Assembly (NCBI GenBank): GCA_024233435.1
Contig: JACKPQ010000002.1
Span: 310,001 to 374,000 of the forward strand
Length of the DNA: 64,000 nucleotides
Reading direction: 5' to 3'
Source: Chlamydiales bacterium
GTDB taxonomy: Bacteria; Chlamydiota; Chlamydiia; Chlamydiales; JACKPQ01
Position numbers and translations under genes: made by a program. Shown piece after piece: positions 17,352 to 26,800 of the stretch. The stretch's first letter is position 1; each line of letters begins with the position of its first letter. The notes under the pieces were generated by a model. That model saw nothing but the letters and a program-made list of their open reading frames with translations, did no database searches and was not told the origin of the DNA.

Positions 17352-18597
17352 AAGCTTCAATTTCAAGGAGGCGGTTGTACTTAGCAATGCGGTCAGACCT
17401 AGAGAGAGATCCTGTCTTAATTTGCTTAGCATTTGTTGCAACGGCTAAATCGGCAATGAAAGCATCTTCTGTTTCGCCTGAGCGATGAGAGATCACGGTG
17501 GCATAGTTGCTGGCTTTAGCAAGCGCGATGGTTTCAAGTGTTTCTGTAAGCGTTCCGATTTGATTGAGTTTGATGAGAATGGCATTAGCAATTTTTTCGT
17601 CGATACCGCGCTTGAGAAAAATGGGATTAGTTACAAAAAGATCATCGCCAACGATTTGTAGATGAGAAAGTTTCGAGGTGAGGGTTTTCCATCCGCTCCA
17701 GTCATTCTCGTCGAGAGGGTCTTCAATTGTGTCGATCGGATAAGCTTTTGAAAGGGAGAGCAGGTAGTCGGCAAGCTCATCTGCAGAGCGTTTGATGTAG
17801 GGCTGGCCAGCCTCTTTTTTCTTTCGCTCGATGTATTGGTTTGTTTCTTTATCATAAAATTCAGAAGCGGCGCAATCGATGGCAATGGAGATGTCTTCAC
17901 CGGGTTTATATCCGGCAGTTTCAATGGCGTTACATATGAAATCTAGGGCCTCTTCGTTAGACTTAAGACGGGGAGCAAAGCCTCCTTCATCTCCGACAGA
18001 AGTGACGTGACCTGCTGAATGGAGAAGTTTTTTTAGGTGATGGAAAGTTTCTGCTCCCATGCGCAGAGCATTGGAAAAGTTAGGAGCATTGATCGGGCGG
18101 ATCATGAACTCTTGGAAATCTAGTCCGTTGTCAGCATGGACACCTCCATTGATGATGTTCATCATGGGAGTTGGCAGACTGTAGGGCCCTGAAGCAATGG
18201 ATGTGTAAAGCGGGATTTTTTTGGTAGCTGCAATCGCGCGGCTGATTGCAAGAGAGGCTCCCAGAATAGCATTTGCTCCAAACTTGGATTTATTATCAGT
18301 GCCGTCGGCATCAAGCATTTTTTGGTCAAGAGTGGCCTGGTCATCAAGGGCTTGTCCTTTTAAAAGGGAAGCGAGAGGACCATTGACATTGCCGACTGCT
18401 TTTTGAACGCCTTTACCGCCATAACGTTTAGGGTCGCCATCACGCAACTCCAAGGCCTCATGTTCGCCTGTAGAAGCTCCCGAGGGCACAGCAGCTTTGA
18501 CATGGATATCGGTGTCGGTGATAAGATGGACCTCAACCGTAGGATTACCGCGAGAGTCAAGAATTTCTAATGCGCGTAACACTTTAATCATTGCCAT
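17332..18597 (-). CDS. eno: Enolase
   Basis: Converts 2-phosphoglycerate to phosphoenolpyruvate. Signatures: ALEILDSRGNPTVEV at the N-terminus, ASTGEHEALELRD, the VGDEGGFAP region, metal ligands in SIAIDCAASEFYD and IEDPLDENDW, and the C-terminal SHRSGETEDAFIADL motif with the catalytic Lys/His environment. The start is put at ATG 18597 (MAMIKVLRALEILDS), 421 aa, because GAGG precedes it and the frame further upstream is a remnant of rsgA rather than enolase. Normal length for the family. Confidence 0.96.
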   Translation of the reverse strand: MAMIKVLRALEILDSRGNPTVEVHLITDTDIHVKAAVPSGASTGEHEALELRDGDPKRYGGKGVQKAVGNVNGPLASLLKGQALDDQATLDQKMLDADGTDNKSKFGANAILGASLAISRAIAATKKIPLYTSIASGPYSLPTPMMNIINGGVHADNGLDFQEFMIRPINAPNFSNALRMGAETFHHLKKLLHSAGHVTSVGDEGGFAPRLKSNEEALDFICNAIETAGYKPGEDISIAIDCAASEFYDKETNQYIERKKKEAGQPYIKRSADELADYLLSLSKAYPIDTIEDPLDENDWSGWKTLTSKLSHLQIVGDDLFVTNPIFLKRGIDEKIANAILIKLNQIGTLTETLETIALAKASNYATVISHRSGETEDAFIADLAVATNAKQIKTGSLSRSDRIAKYNRLLEIEAFMGERI

Positions 18598-18610
18598 AGA
18601 TGCTGCCTCA

Positions 18611-18664
18611 TTTGTATTTTTCTTACTATTTGTCATTAAAGCGCAGCAGGGATCAAAACGCAAG
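18611..18664 (-). pseudogene. Second, decayed copy of the rsgA 3' end
   Basis: This stretch aligns with 19831-19885, the last codons and stop region of rsgA, at roughly 40 of 54 positions with one 1-nt gap. Read on the minus strand it gives LRFDPCCALMTN, matching LRYDSYCALMTS of intact RsgA. It sits directly in front of eno, with the TPR gene between it and the real rsgA end. It looks like the ancestral rsgA terminus displaced by an insertion. Confidence 0.6.
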
Positions 18665-19642
18665 TTATACAGGTCCTTTTGAGGTATTATCAAGCATCGC
18701 ATTAGCAGTCTTTAAAGCTTCAGAAATCTTTCGAAGAACCCAGCTTTTTGTGGTGTCATCCGGTATCGTATTAGCAGCCTCTAAAGCGTTATTAGCGATC
18801 TCTAAAGCTTTATCGAATTTCTTTTGCTGTGTGAAAGCTTTAGAAATATCTAGAAGAGCCCAGCTTTTTTCGGCGGGATTCGATATCTTATTAGCGATCT
18901 TTAAAGCTTCACCGAATTTCTTGAGCTGTGTGAAAGCTTCAGAAATACTTCGAAGAACCCAACTTTTTTTGGTATCATCCGGTATCGTATTAGCAGTTTC
19001 TAAAGCTTTATTAGCAGTTTCTAAAGCTTTATCAAATTCATTGAGCTGTGCCAACGCTTTAGAAATATCTGAAAGAGCCTCACTTTTTGTGATGTGATTA
19101 GGTATCGTATTAGCAGTCTTTAAAGCTTCATCGAATTTCTTGAGCTGTGTGAAAGCGTTAGAAATATTTTGAAGAGCCCAGCTTTTCCTGGTGTCATTCG
19201 GTATCGTATTAGCAGTCTTTAAAGCTTTATCAAATTCATTGAGCTGTGTGAAAGCGTTAGAAATATTTTGAAGAGCCCAGCTTTTTGTGGTGTCATCCGG
19301 TATCGTATTAGCAGTCTTTAAAGCTTTATCAAATTCATTGAGCTGTGTGAAAGCTTTAGAAATATCTAGAAGAGCCCAACTTTTCCTGGTGTCATTCGGT
19401 ATCGTATTAGCAATCTTTAAAGCTTGATCAACTTCATTTGTTAGGCTTGATGGATCTTCAGCAATCTTGAAAAGCCGCTTTCTTTGATTCGCATCAGGTG
19501 CTTTTTGTAAATTTGCAGCTAAAAATTTAGCACAGCTTGTTACCTTAGCATTCTCCGAATGCGTTGCTGTCTGTTTCCAGTTCGCTTGTGCTGGATCTGT
19601 ACTACAATTTTTACCAATTCCTCTAATCTCACCATTCTTCAT
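18665..19642 (-). CDS. TPR-like repeat protein
   Basis: 325 aa made of about seven 33-residue (99-bp) repeats following a 95-residue leader. The consensus is close to TANTIPDDTTKSWALQ then ISKAFTQLNEFDKALK, which fits antiparallel helix pairs of the TPR superfamily; two repeats carry a 7-residue ALETANK-type extension. There is no signal peptide. Such repeats mediate protein-protein contacts; the partner is unknown. The DNA copies are still very similar, which implies recent internal amplification. The gene lies in a segment apparently inserted between rsgA and eno. Confidence 0.75.
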   Translation of the reverse strand: MKNGEIRGIGKNCSTDPAQANWKQTATHSENAKVTSCAKFLAANLQKAPDANQRKRLFKIAEDPSSLTNEVDQALKIANTIPNDTRKSWALLDISKAFTQLNEFDKALKTANTIPDDTTKSWALQNISNAFTQLNEFDKALKTANTIPNDTRKSWALQNISNAFTQLKKFDEALKTANTIPNHITKSEALSDISKALAQLNEFDKALETANKALETANTIPDDTKKSWVLRSISEAFTQLKKFGEALKIANKISNPAEKSWALLDISKAFTQQKKFDKALEIANNALEAANTIPDDTTKSWVLRKISEALKTANAMLDNTSKGPV

Positions 19643-19715
19643 CTTTAAAACTCCAATGTTATATCAAGGGTTGTAACAAGATTAATGTAAAAAATCAATA
19701 AAACTATACTCTTAA

Positions 19716-19820
19716 CGAAGTGAACTCAAAATTGGTATTAATATTAGGTTACTTAAGACCCGTAAAATTTCGAAAGCGTTCACGTTGTCCAAAATAGATT
19801 TTTGAGTCCACTTCGGTATA
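19716..19820. repeat. Inverted-repeat pair flanking a ~60-bp core (MITE-like)
   Basis: CGAAGTGAACTCAAAA (19716-19731) recurs inverted at 19799-19815 as CGAAGTGGACTCAAAAA on the minus strand, a 15/16 match over the shared part. Both arms are flanked outside by TATAC (19705-19709; inverted at 19816-19820), directly on the right and after 6 bp on the left. It lies between rsgA and the TPR gene. Related single copies occur at 29145-29176 and at 44071-44110. Confidence 0.55.
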
Positions 19821-19821
19821 G

Positions 19822-20913
19822 CTATCGCGGTTTGTGTTTTTCTGCAATGCTTGTCATTAAGGCACAGTAGGAATCGTAACGCAGGGCTGAGAGCTCGCCG
19901 TTTTCTAAGGCATTTTTTACAGCGCAGCCGGGCTCGTGGAGATGGCTGCAATTGGGGTATTGGCAGTTGTGGCTGAGAGCATGGAGGTCGGGAAAGTAGA
20001 GTCGGACATCTTCTAACTCGATTTCCCAGATACCAAAGCTTTTAATGCCAGGTGTATCTACGACAAAACCACCGCCTGGTAGGGGGATCAATTCGGCAGA
20101 TGTGGTCGTGTGCATGCCTTTACGCGTGCGGTCAGTCACATCGCCAGTTGCCAGATCGGTTCCGAGGGTTGCGTTGATTAAAGAGGATTTTCCAACGCCT
20201 GATTGCCCTGAAAAAACCGAGGTTTTATCTTTCATCAGGGCTTTGAGCTCATCGATTCCTTGACCGGTTTGGGTGCTAATGGGTAGGAGGGGAAATCCGA
20301 GTTGGGAGTAACATTTGCAGACTTCATGGTAAATGGTTTGCTCATCGGCGTCTGCTTGATCAAGCAGATCAATTTTGTTAATCACAATGATAGGCTGCAT
20401 GTTGCCTTTTTGCGCAGCGATTAAATAGCGATCAATGAGGGAAGGCTTGAGTGTGGGAGCAACAATAGATGCTGTGATGATCACTTGATCGATATTGGCA
20501 GCAAGAATTTGCTGCTTTTTCTGAGAGAGTGTTTCGGAGCGAGAGAGGTGGGAATAACGGGATTCGATATGCATAATACATCCTTCACCGGGATCTGTTA
20601 TGAGCACATGAACAATATCACCAACGGCAATGAGGGATTTTTGTAGGCTTTTATCTTTTTTAAATAGGCCTCTCAGTGTGCATAGATATAGCGTATCATT
20701 AAGGTCGACGATGATGCCATCGGATTTGATTGAAACAACGCGGCCTCGCACGTGGGCTTGATTAGGCTCAATGGGTAGTTGTTGTTTTTTTTCAAGGTCG
20801 GTTTTTTTATACTTTGACCGATCTTTTTCGCTCAAGATTTTGCGCTCTTTTCGAGAGGGGCGCTTGCCCTTGTCTTCAAAATGATCAGCGTAGTCTTCGG
20901 GGGTCCAGGGCAT
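19822..20913 (-). CDS. rsgA: Small-subunit ribosome biogenesis GTPase RsgA
   Basis: Late 30S maturation GTPase. An OB-fold comes first, then a circularly permuted GTPase: NKID (G4) precedes GQSGVGKSS (G1, P-loop) and DTPGIKSFG (G3). The zinc-binding C-terminus CQYPNCSHLHEPGC is intact. The start is placed at the ATG of MPWTPEDY (20913), because GGAGG lies 11 nt upstream; the frame extends ten codons further into trmH. It overlaps the SpoU methyltransferase gene by 29 bp. Confidence 0.92.
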   Translation of the reverse strand: MPWTPEDYADHFEDKGKRPSRKERKILSEKDRSKYKKTDLEKKQQLPIEPNQAHVRGRVVSIKSDGIIVDLNDTLYLCTLRGLFKKDKSLQKSLIAVGDIVHVLITDPGEGCIMHIESRYSHLSRSETLSQKKQQILAANIDQVIITASIVAPTLKPSLIDRYLIAAQKGNMQPIIVINKIDLLDQADADEQTIYHEVCKCYSQLGFPLLPISTQTGQGIDELKALMKDKTSVFSGQSGVGKSSLINATLGTDLATGDVTDRTRKGMHTTTSAELIPLPGGGFVVDTPGIKSFGIWEIELEDVRLYFPDLHALSHNCQYPNCSHLHEPGCAVKNALENGELSALRYDSYCALMTSIAEKHKPR

Positions 20914-21634
20914 AAAGTAATATTCCTCCGGCGACGGCCACATTGAGTGAGTCGACGCACGTATTCATGGGGATTGTGACGCGCTGGCAGTGTTTTGCAA
21001 GCTCATCGGATATTCCGTGCGATTCGCTGCTCACGATCACAGCAAAGGGCTCTAGTGGTTTGCACTCTTCAAGAGGCTTACCGTCTAGAGCGCCAGCATA
21101 GGCTGTAAGGCCCTTGATTATAAGCAGAGCGTCGTGGACTGTTCCGCTTGCCAAAGGCAGGTGAAAAGTTGCTCCTTTGGCGGCGCGCAAAGCCTTGTCG
21201 TTATAAGGATCAACTCCATGGACTAGAAAAGCGCCGTCATAGCACAAAGCGCAGGCTGTGCGCAGCAGTGTGCCTAGATTTCCAGGATCACTGATGTGGT
21301 CAAGAATGAGGAGGCGTTTTTTCCCGGTTAGGTCTGCACTTTTAGGGATAGCTAAAGTTGCTACAACTCCTTCGGGATGTTCAAGTCCTGTGATTTTTTT
21401 TAAGATGCCCTCGGTGACGAAATAGGTATGTAAAGCCGGAGGATAATCGTTGGGATTTAGATTTTCTAAGATTAGGAGCGTTTTTAAGGAGCGGGCTCTT
21501 CCAAGCTCTGCAACCATTTTGCATCCACAGATAAGAGCTTCACTGGCCTGCTGTCTGGCCTTTGCGTTTTTACGCAAATGAGTCAGCTCTTTGACGATTG
21601 GGTGTTGTAAACTCTTAATTGAAACTGGTACCAT
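20885..21634 (-). CDS. TrmH/SpoU-family RNA 2'-O-methyltransferase
   Basis: 249 aa. N-terminal substrate-binding domain (SIKSLQHPIVKELTHLRKN) followed by a SPOUT domain with motif 1 NLGTLLRTACAL, motif 2 IVSSESHGIS and motif 3 IPMNTCVDSLNVAVAGG. It methylates ribose in rRNA or tRNA; the target cannot be fixed from sequence. It overlaps rsgA, forming a two-gene unit for RNA and ribosome maturation, and is divergent from rsbU. Confidence 0.88.
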   Translation of the reverse strand: MVPVSIKSLQHPIVKELTHLRKNAKARQQASEALICGCKMVAELGRARSLKTLLILENLNPNDYPPALHTYFVTEGILKKITGLEHPEGVVATLAIPKSADLTGKKRLLILDHISDPGNLGTLLRTACALCYDGAFLVHGVDPYNDKALRAAKGATFHLPLASGTVHDALLIIKGLTAYAGALDGKPLEECKPLEPFAVIVSSESHGISDELAKHCQRVTIPMNTCVDSLNVAVAGGILLYALDPRRLR

Positions 21635-21682
21635 GCGATTTATGGGGGGTTGCTGAATACACTATTGTGTAATTCTAACGTT

Positions 21683-23611
21683 ATGAGTCTTTTTTCACCA
21701 AATAAGGATAATAAATTCTCAGGATTATGGGGATCATTGGCTGCGCGCGTGATGGTTGTCGCATTGTGCTTTTTGGTCGTTCCTTTACTCGTTAGTGGCA
21801 TTATAAGTTATATACGTGAATATCGGGAAGATTTTAAAGAACTTTATACTCAATTGAAAATTCTTGGGTTGGGTCGCACAACAGTTCTTAATCAATTCAA
21901 TCAACTTGAGTACCAATTTCTGGATATGACCGATGAGCTTTTGCGCTTAAAAGCTTCAGAGCCTGGCGTGAGCCCCAATGAGATCAATTATTATTTAACG
22001 AAGATCGCAAAAGAGCAAAATGCAAAAGCCATTTTTGTGTTAACAAAAGATTCAGGTAAATGGACCTGCACCAATGCATCCTTACCCTACATGCTCGGCA
22101 AGGACTACACGCCTTATGTCGATCAGCAAACGCTTAGTCAAGAACATGCTGCAATGATTCTGTATGACCCGCTTGCACACAGGGGTTACTACGTAGTGAC
22201 AAAGCGGATTTTTTCTCCGTCAACAGGTCGAGTTGAAGGGATTTTAGATATCACTTTGTCTAATCAAACGGTGTTAGAACGCATTGCGCTCATCAAAAAG
22301 AACACAGATCCCACGGCTGTATCGTTATTAAATCCTGAAGGCATGGTCTATATAAGTACAAATCCCGATTTGCTCTTCAACCAATTCTTGATTGTTGGTG
22401 AGCCCTCCGACGGCATTGAAACCGAGGTTAAACCTAAACAAACTATCGAAGTCAAACCTGAAAAGCTAGCTTTTGGAGATCTTCCTGACAGTTTCATGTT
22501 TAAGTTTAACGGTAAGCGGCAAAATGCTGTTATTTTGCCAGTCGAAGGATCAGATCTTAAACTTATGGTTTCTGTGCCATCGGTAAAATTTTTAGACCAT
22601 TTTTTAAATCACATTGCTCAAGTCAGCATCACACTTTTGATTGTCCTAATCGTGGGAGGCATCGCTGCTTATTGGCTCACGTATAAAATGGCGCGTCCTT
22701 TTCGCTCTTTGTGCGGAGTGATGGCTTCTGTTGAAGAAGGAAATTTAAATGCACGGTTTGAAGATCAAAAAATGGGTTTTGAAATAAACGTTGTGGGGGA
22801 GTTTTTTAATAATGCTGTTGAGTCGCTATTAAAGCACATGCATCTAGCAGAAAATGAGCGTGTTGCAAAAGAGACGCTGGCAAAAGAATTGGATATTGGT
22901 AGAGAGGTGCAAAAGTCCATTTTACCAAAACAGGTGCCAGCATTTTCAGATTTAGAGATTGCCAATGGGTTTATTGCCGCCAAAGAGGTGGGAGGGGATT
23001 TTTATGACTTGTTTGTAGTCCAAAAAGAGGGTCAAGACTATCTAATGTGCTCAGTAGCTGATACAGCGGGTAAGGGTATTTCGGCTTGTTTTTATTCTCT
23101 GGGTTTACGCAGCATGTTGCGCAGTTATGGAGCCACCGCAGCACCATTAGATCAGGTTCTTTTACAAACAAACAATGTCTTTTGTAAAGATACAGGGGAT
23201 ACTGGCGTATTTGTTACAGCTTGGGTAGCCTATCTCGATGAAAAAACCAAGGTACTTACCTTTTCTTCATGTGGTCATCCACCCGCTTTACTCAAAAGGA
23301 AAAATGGAGAGGTGGAAAAACTCACAACTCCCGGAATCGCTCTTGGGGCCTCTTACCTTGATCACATCCCAACAAACCACTCCCAATTAGAAGCAGGCGA
23401 TGTGCTATTGATTTACTCTGATGGGATTACAGAAGCCCACAATGGGCAAAATGAGCTCTATGGAGAGAGTCGATTGATGGAGTATCTGAAAAGCCACCCA
23501 TGCGATCACGCTCAAAAAGTGGTCGACGATCTCTTAGCAGATATTGGCCAGTTTACAACCAATGTTGCCCAGTTCGATGATATGACACTGCTTGTGATTA
23601 GGGTGATTTAG
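21683..23611 (+). CDS. rsbU: RsbU-like PP2C (SpoIIE-type) phosphatase with periplasmic sensor
   Basis: About 642 aa. Membrane segment near residues 20-40, a periplasmic Cache/PAS-like sensor domain of some 270 residues, a second segment (VSITLLIVLIVGGIAAYWL), a HAMP region, then a SpoIIE/PP2C domain with EVGGDFYDLF, VADTAGKGISA, SSCGHPPALL and IYSDGITEA, containing the metal-binding Asp residues. Homologues in Chlamydia dephosphorylate the anti-anti-sigma protein RsbV in a partner-switching pathway. The ATG at 21683 is preferred over a TTG at 21650, which lacks a usable ribosome site. It lies near eno, as I recall from C. trachomatis. Confidence 0.9.
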   Translation: MSLFSPNKDNKFSGLWGSLAARVMVVALCFLVVPLLVSGIISYIREYREDFKELYTQLKILGLGRTTVLNQFNQLEYQFLDMTDELLRLKASEPGVSPNEINYYLTKIAKEQNAKAIFVLTKDSGKWTCTNASLPYMLGKDYTPYVDQQTLSQEHAAMILYDPLAHRGYYVVTKRIFSPSTGRVEGILDITLSNQTVLERIALIKKNTDPTAVSLLNPEGMVYISTNPDLLFNQFLIVGEPSDGIETEVKPKQTIEVKPEKLAFGDLPDSFMFKFNGKRQNAVILPVEGSDLKLMVSVPSVKFLDHFLNHIAQVSITLLIVLIVGGIAAYWLTYKMARPFRSLCGVMASVEEGNLNARFEDQKMGFEINVVGEFFNNAVESLLKHMHLAENERVAKETLAKELDIGREVQKSILPKQVPAFSDLEIANGFIAAKEVGGDFYDLFVVQKEGQDYLMCSVADTAGKGISACFYSLGLRSMLRSYGATAAPLDQVLLQTNNVFCKDTGDTGVFVTAWVAYLDEKTKVLTFSSCGHPPALLKRKNGEVEKLTTPGIALGASYLDHIPTNHSQLEAGDVLLIYSDGITEAHNGQNELYGESRLMEYLKSHPCDHAQKVVDDLLADIGQFTTNVAQFDDMTLLVIRVI

Positions 23612-23761
23612 CCCGACTTGTCACCCTATTCTTGCGTAAGATGTTTCAGCAAAACACGTAATCTGCGGCGCTTTTCTCCTCGCTAAGGTGGATCCACCTT
23701 AGCTTGTATCTTGATCCCTTCGCTTACCCCCTCTGGCAAAATAGATAGCTAATTCGGGCTA
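23609..23761. repeat. MITE-like element with central palindrome
   Basis: The 153-bp gap between rsbU and the autotransporter starts with TAGCCCGACTT (23609-23619, overlapping the rsbU stop) and ends with the inverse of TAGCCCGAATT (23751-23761). Near its centre is a perfect 22-bp palindrome, half-site GCTAAGGTGGA (23682-23703). A related motif, TAGCCCGACTTAGCTAT, occurs at about 11982-11998. The hairpin could also end rsbU transcription, but no T-run follows. Confidence 0.45.
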
Positions 23762-23800
23762 TTAATACAGACTTAATATTAAACTACCAAAACTTTATTT

Positions 23801-23829
23801 TTGATTTTTATTTCTTTTAATATTATATA
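23801..23829 (+). promoter_or_regulatory. Possible promoter of the autotransporter gene
   Basis: TTGATT (23801-23806) and TATATA (23824-23829) with a 17-nt spacer in a very AT-rich stretch, 29 bp before the ATG. A strong GGAGG ribosome site (23846-23852 region) follows. AT richness makes chance matches likely. Confidence 0.4.
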
Positions 23830-23858
23830 AATCAATATATGGACCAGGAGGACAAAAA

Positions 23859-26800
23859 ATGATAGAAAGAGCAATATTATTCATCGTCGTCGTTGCCAGC
23901 CTTTCCAACAAGGTTTGGGCTCAGACTTGGAATGCCGGAAGCGGCGCATGGAATGTTCCTGCAAATTGGACTCCTGCCGTTATCCCTAATGGAGCAATAG
24001 ATGTCACGTTCCCTGAGAATAGCCCTGGGGCCACTTCAACTGTTACAATTCCAGGGGCATATTCTATTCGCAATATGACTTTTACTTCAACAACACAAGC
24101 CTACATTCTATCTGGAGGAACCCTGTCTGCTACTCCATTAGCTCTGGGTGGAATTAGTGTATCCGTTGGTTCTCCTGCTCATGTTTTAGATACAAATTTT
24201 TCTTTTATCACGACTAATCCTTTTACGATTGACCAGGACTCGACAAATGATTTAACTATTTCTGGGTCAATCGCTGGATCGGTTGGTATATCGAAGACTG
24301 GGACTGGAACTCTTGTATTCTCTGGTGCGACCCCAAGTGTGAATAGTGGTCTTTTTACGATTAATGCAGGACAGGTCACGTTGGATAAAACGGCGGGTGT
24401 TCAAGCTGTTGGAGGTAATATAACGGTCAATGCGGGGATTTTATTTTGGAACCAATCAGAGCAAATGGCCGACACATCAACTCTGAGCATAAGTAACGCG
24501 TCAACAGTTATTGATCTCAACGGTAATACGGAAACAGTTGGAGCGTTAACAGTTGCAGCAACAGGTGCATATGCTCTTAATGGGACTTTGAACTTAGCTG
24601 GCGCAGGGACTGTCCTAAGTGTTGCTACATTTAGCCCGACTCTAACTGGTCAGATTAATTTGATTTCTGGAGCTGGGGGTAATGTTTCAAAAACTGGAGC
24701 GGGAACGCTTGGTCTACAGAATGTCGCAGTTCAAAATGGAGCGCACGGCTTTGCTGTTACGACCGGAACTATTGATATCTCTGGTAAAATCAGCGGTAAT
24801 GGGGGGATTGTTAAGTCGGGGACTGGCACACTGACTTTTACAGGAACGGAAGTCAATGATTATGATGGTGATACAGTAGTTACTGCAGGGACTTTGAATC
24901 TCAATCATACAGCAGGAGTAGCAATTACAAATGATTGTTTTATTAGCGGAGGTGTTCTGCTTCTTGGCTCAGGCAATCAAATTGCCGATACTGCGAATGT
25001 AACTGTCACATCCGGTTCGTTCAACATGAATTCGATGCCGGAAACGATTAATAGCCTGATATTAGATGGAGGTACTCTCATCAATAATGGTGCAGGTTTG
25101 ACGCTGAATTCTACAGGAACAGCCTTGTCTTTGAGAAACTCATCAATACCTGGACAGATCAATTTAACGGGTGCAACAGGTGGCAATGTCATCTTTACTG
25201 ATACGGGCGGAAACACTGGGACGTTGGCTAACGTCGATTTAGGTTCAGCCAACCGCATCTTTACTGTTGAAGATGTTCCTGCTGCAGCTGACCTCAATAT
25301 TACGGGTGTGGTGAGTGGAGCTGGTGGGCTGACTAAAATGGGGTTTGGGCTTTTGCAGTATAGCTCAAATAACTCGAATAGTTACACGGGATTGACGACG
25401 GTTTCTGAAGGTACACTTTTATTGATCAAAACAGCGCCTTTTGTTGCTGTCCAAGGCGATATGCTTATCAACGGAGGTACCCTGCGATTAGGTAGGACAA
25501 ATCAAATAGCCGATACTTCAAATGTGAAAATCGAGAGCGGAACGTTCGATTTAAATAACTTTAATGAAACTGTGGGTAGTTTGAATTATTTGGGGGGATC
25601 TTTAATTCAGGGCAGTGCCGTCTTATCCTTGAGTGGAACAGGAACAGCGTTAACCATGAGGGATACTGTGGTTAACGGCACAGTGAGTTTGACAGGTGCA
25701 TCAGGAGGTGGAGTTGTTTTTGATAGTAGCAATGGTGGAATGGCTTTTATCAATAATATCTTGCTTGGCAATGTTTCACGGACGTTTACGGTTGGTGGAG
25801 GAAATGACTCAAATGTCAAGATGGCGATATTAAATAGCTCTGGCACTGGAGGAGCTTTAATCAAAGATGGCCCAGGGATTCTAGAACTTATTGGCCTTAA
25901 TACATATACAATTGATAGCGCAAGAGTTGTCAATGGAACCTTAGCTGTCCAAGGGAGTCTTAACGCTCCGGCGCTAATTGTAGAACCTGAAGGGGTAGTC
26001 AAGGGTTGCGGCACGATCATGGCGGCTGGAACTATTAATGGTACACTAAAGCCGGGTAATTCTATTGGAACGATCAATCTTGTTGGTGACCAAGTTTTCG
26101 GGTCGACCTTTGTGCTGGAAAACGAAATTAATCAAACTGAAACTGATTTAGTTAATATTACGGGAATGCTAACGATTGATCCCGGAGCGGCTGTTTCAGT
26201 TATTCCCCTTATATCAAACTTTACTGTCCCTACTACATATACGATCATACAGACAACTGCAGGTGTTTCAGGGACTTTTTCATCAGTGAATAACCCTTCT
26301 CTTTTTTACTCAAGTTCTCTGATCTACAATCCATTAACGGTTCAATTAACTCTCGACTCGATAGGGTTTTCTCAAATAGTTACAGCTGGCAATGCGGGCG
26401 TGGTAGCCAATTATTTAGACAGTCTCAATATCCAGCCTGGAAGTGATCTAGCAGCGGTTTTCAACGCCTTGCGTCAACTAACAACTCAAGAAGCGCTTGA
26501 AAATGCCCTTTTTCAGTTACAACCAAGTCCGCTGAAGGGATTAGCGCTTTCTCAAGAAAACAATGCCTTTCAAATTGAGTCTTATATATTGGAGCGGACA
26601 AGGCCTAAATGCTGTGTTGATAACCAAAGAGCGAATCTTTGGGTTTTATTTGCTGGAGATCAATACAATCAAAATTCTATTCAAGAAGAAAAGCCTTTTC
26701 AAACGGCTTCTGGGCATGCCTTAATAGGTATTGATCGATATGTTAATGACAGTGCACTTATCGGTATTGCCGGGGGCTATACTTACTCAGATGTGAATTG

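Noticed and set aside
18680..19440. CRISPR-like array of direct repeats
   Set aside because: The 99-bp periodicity is coding, in frame and yields TPR-like helices; there are no short constant repeats with unique spacers.
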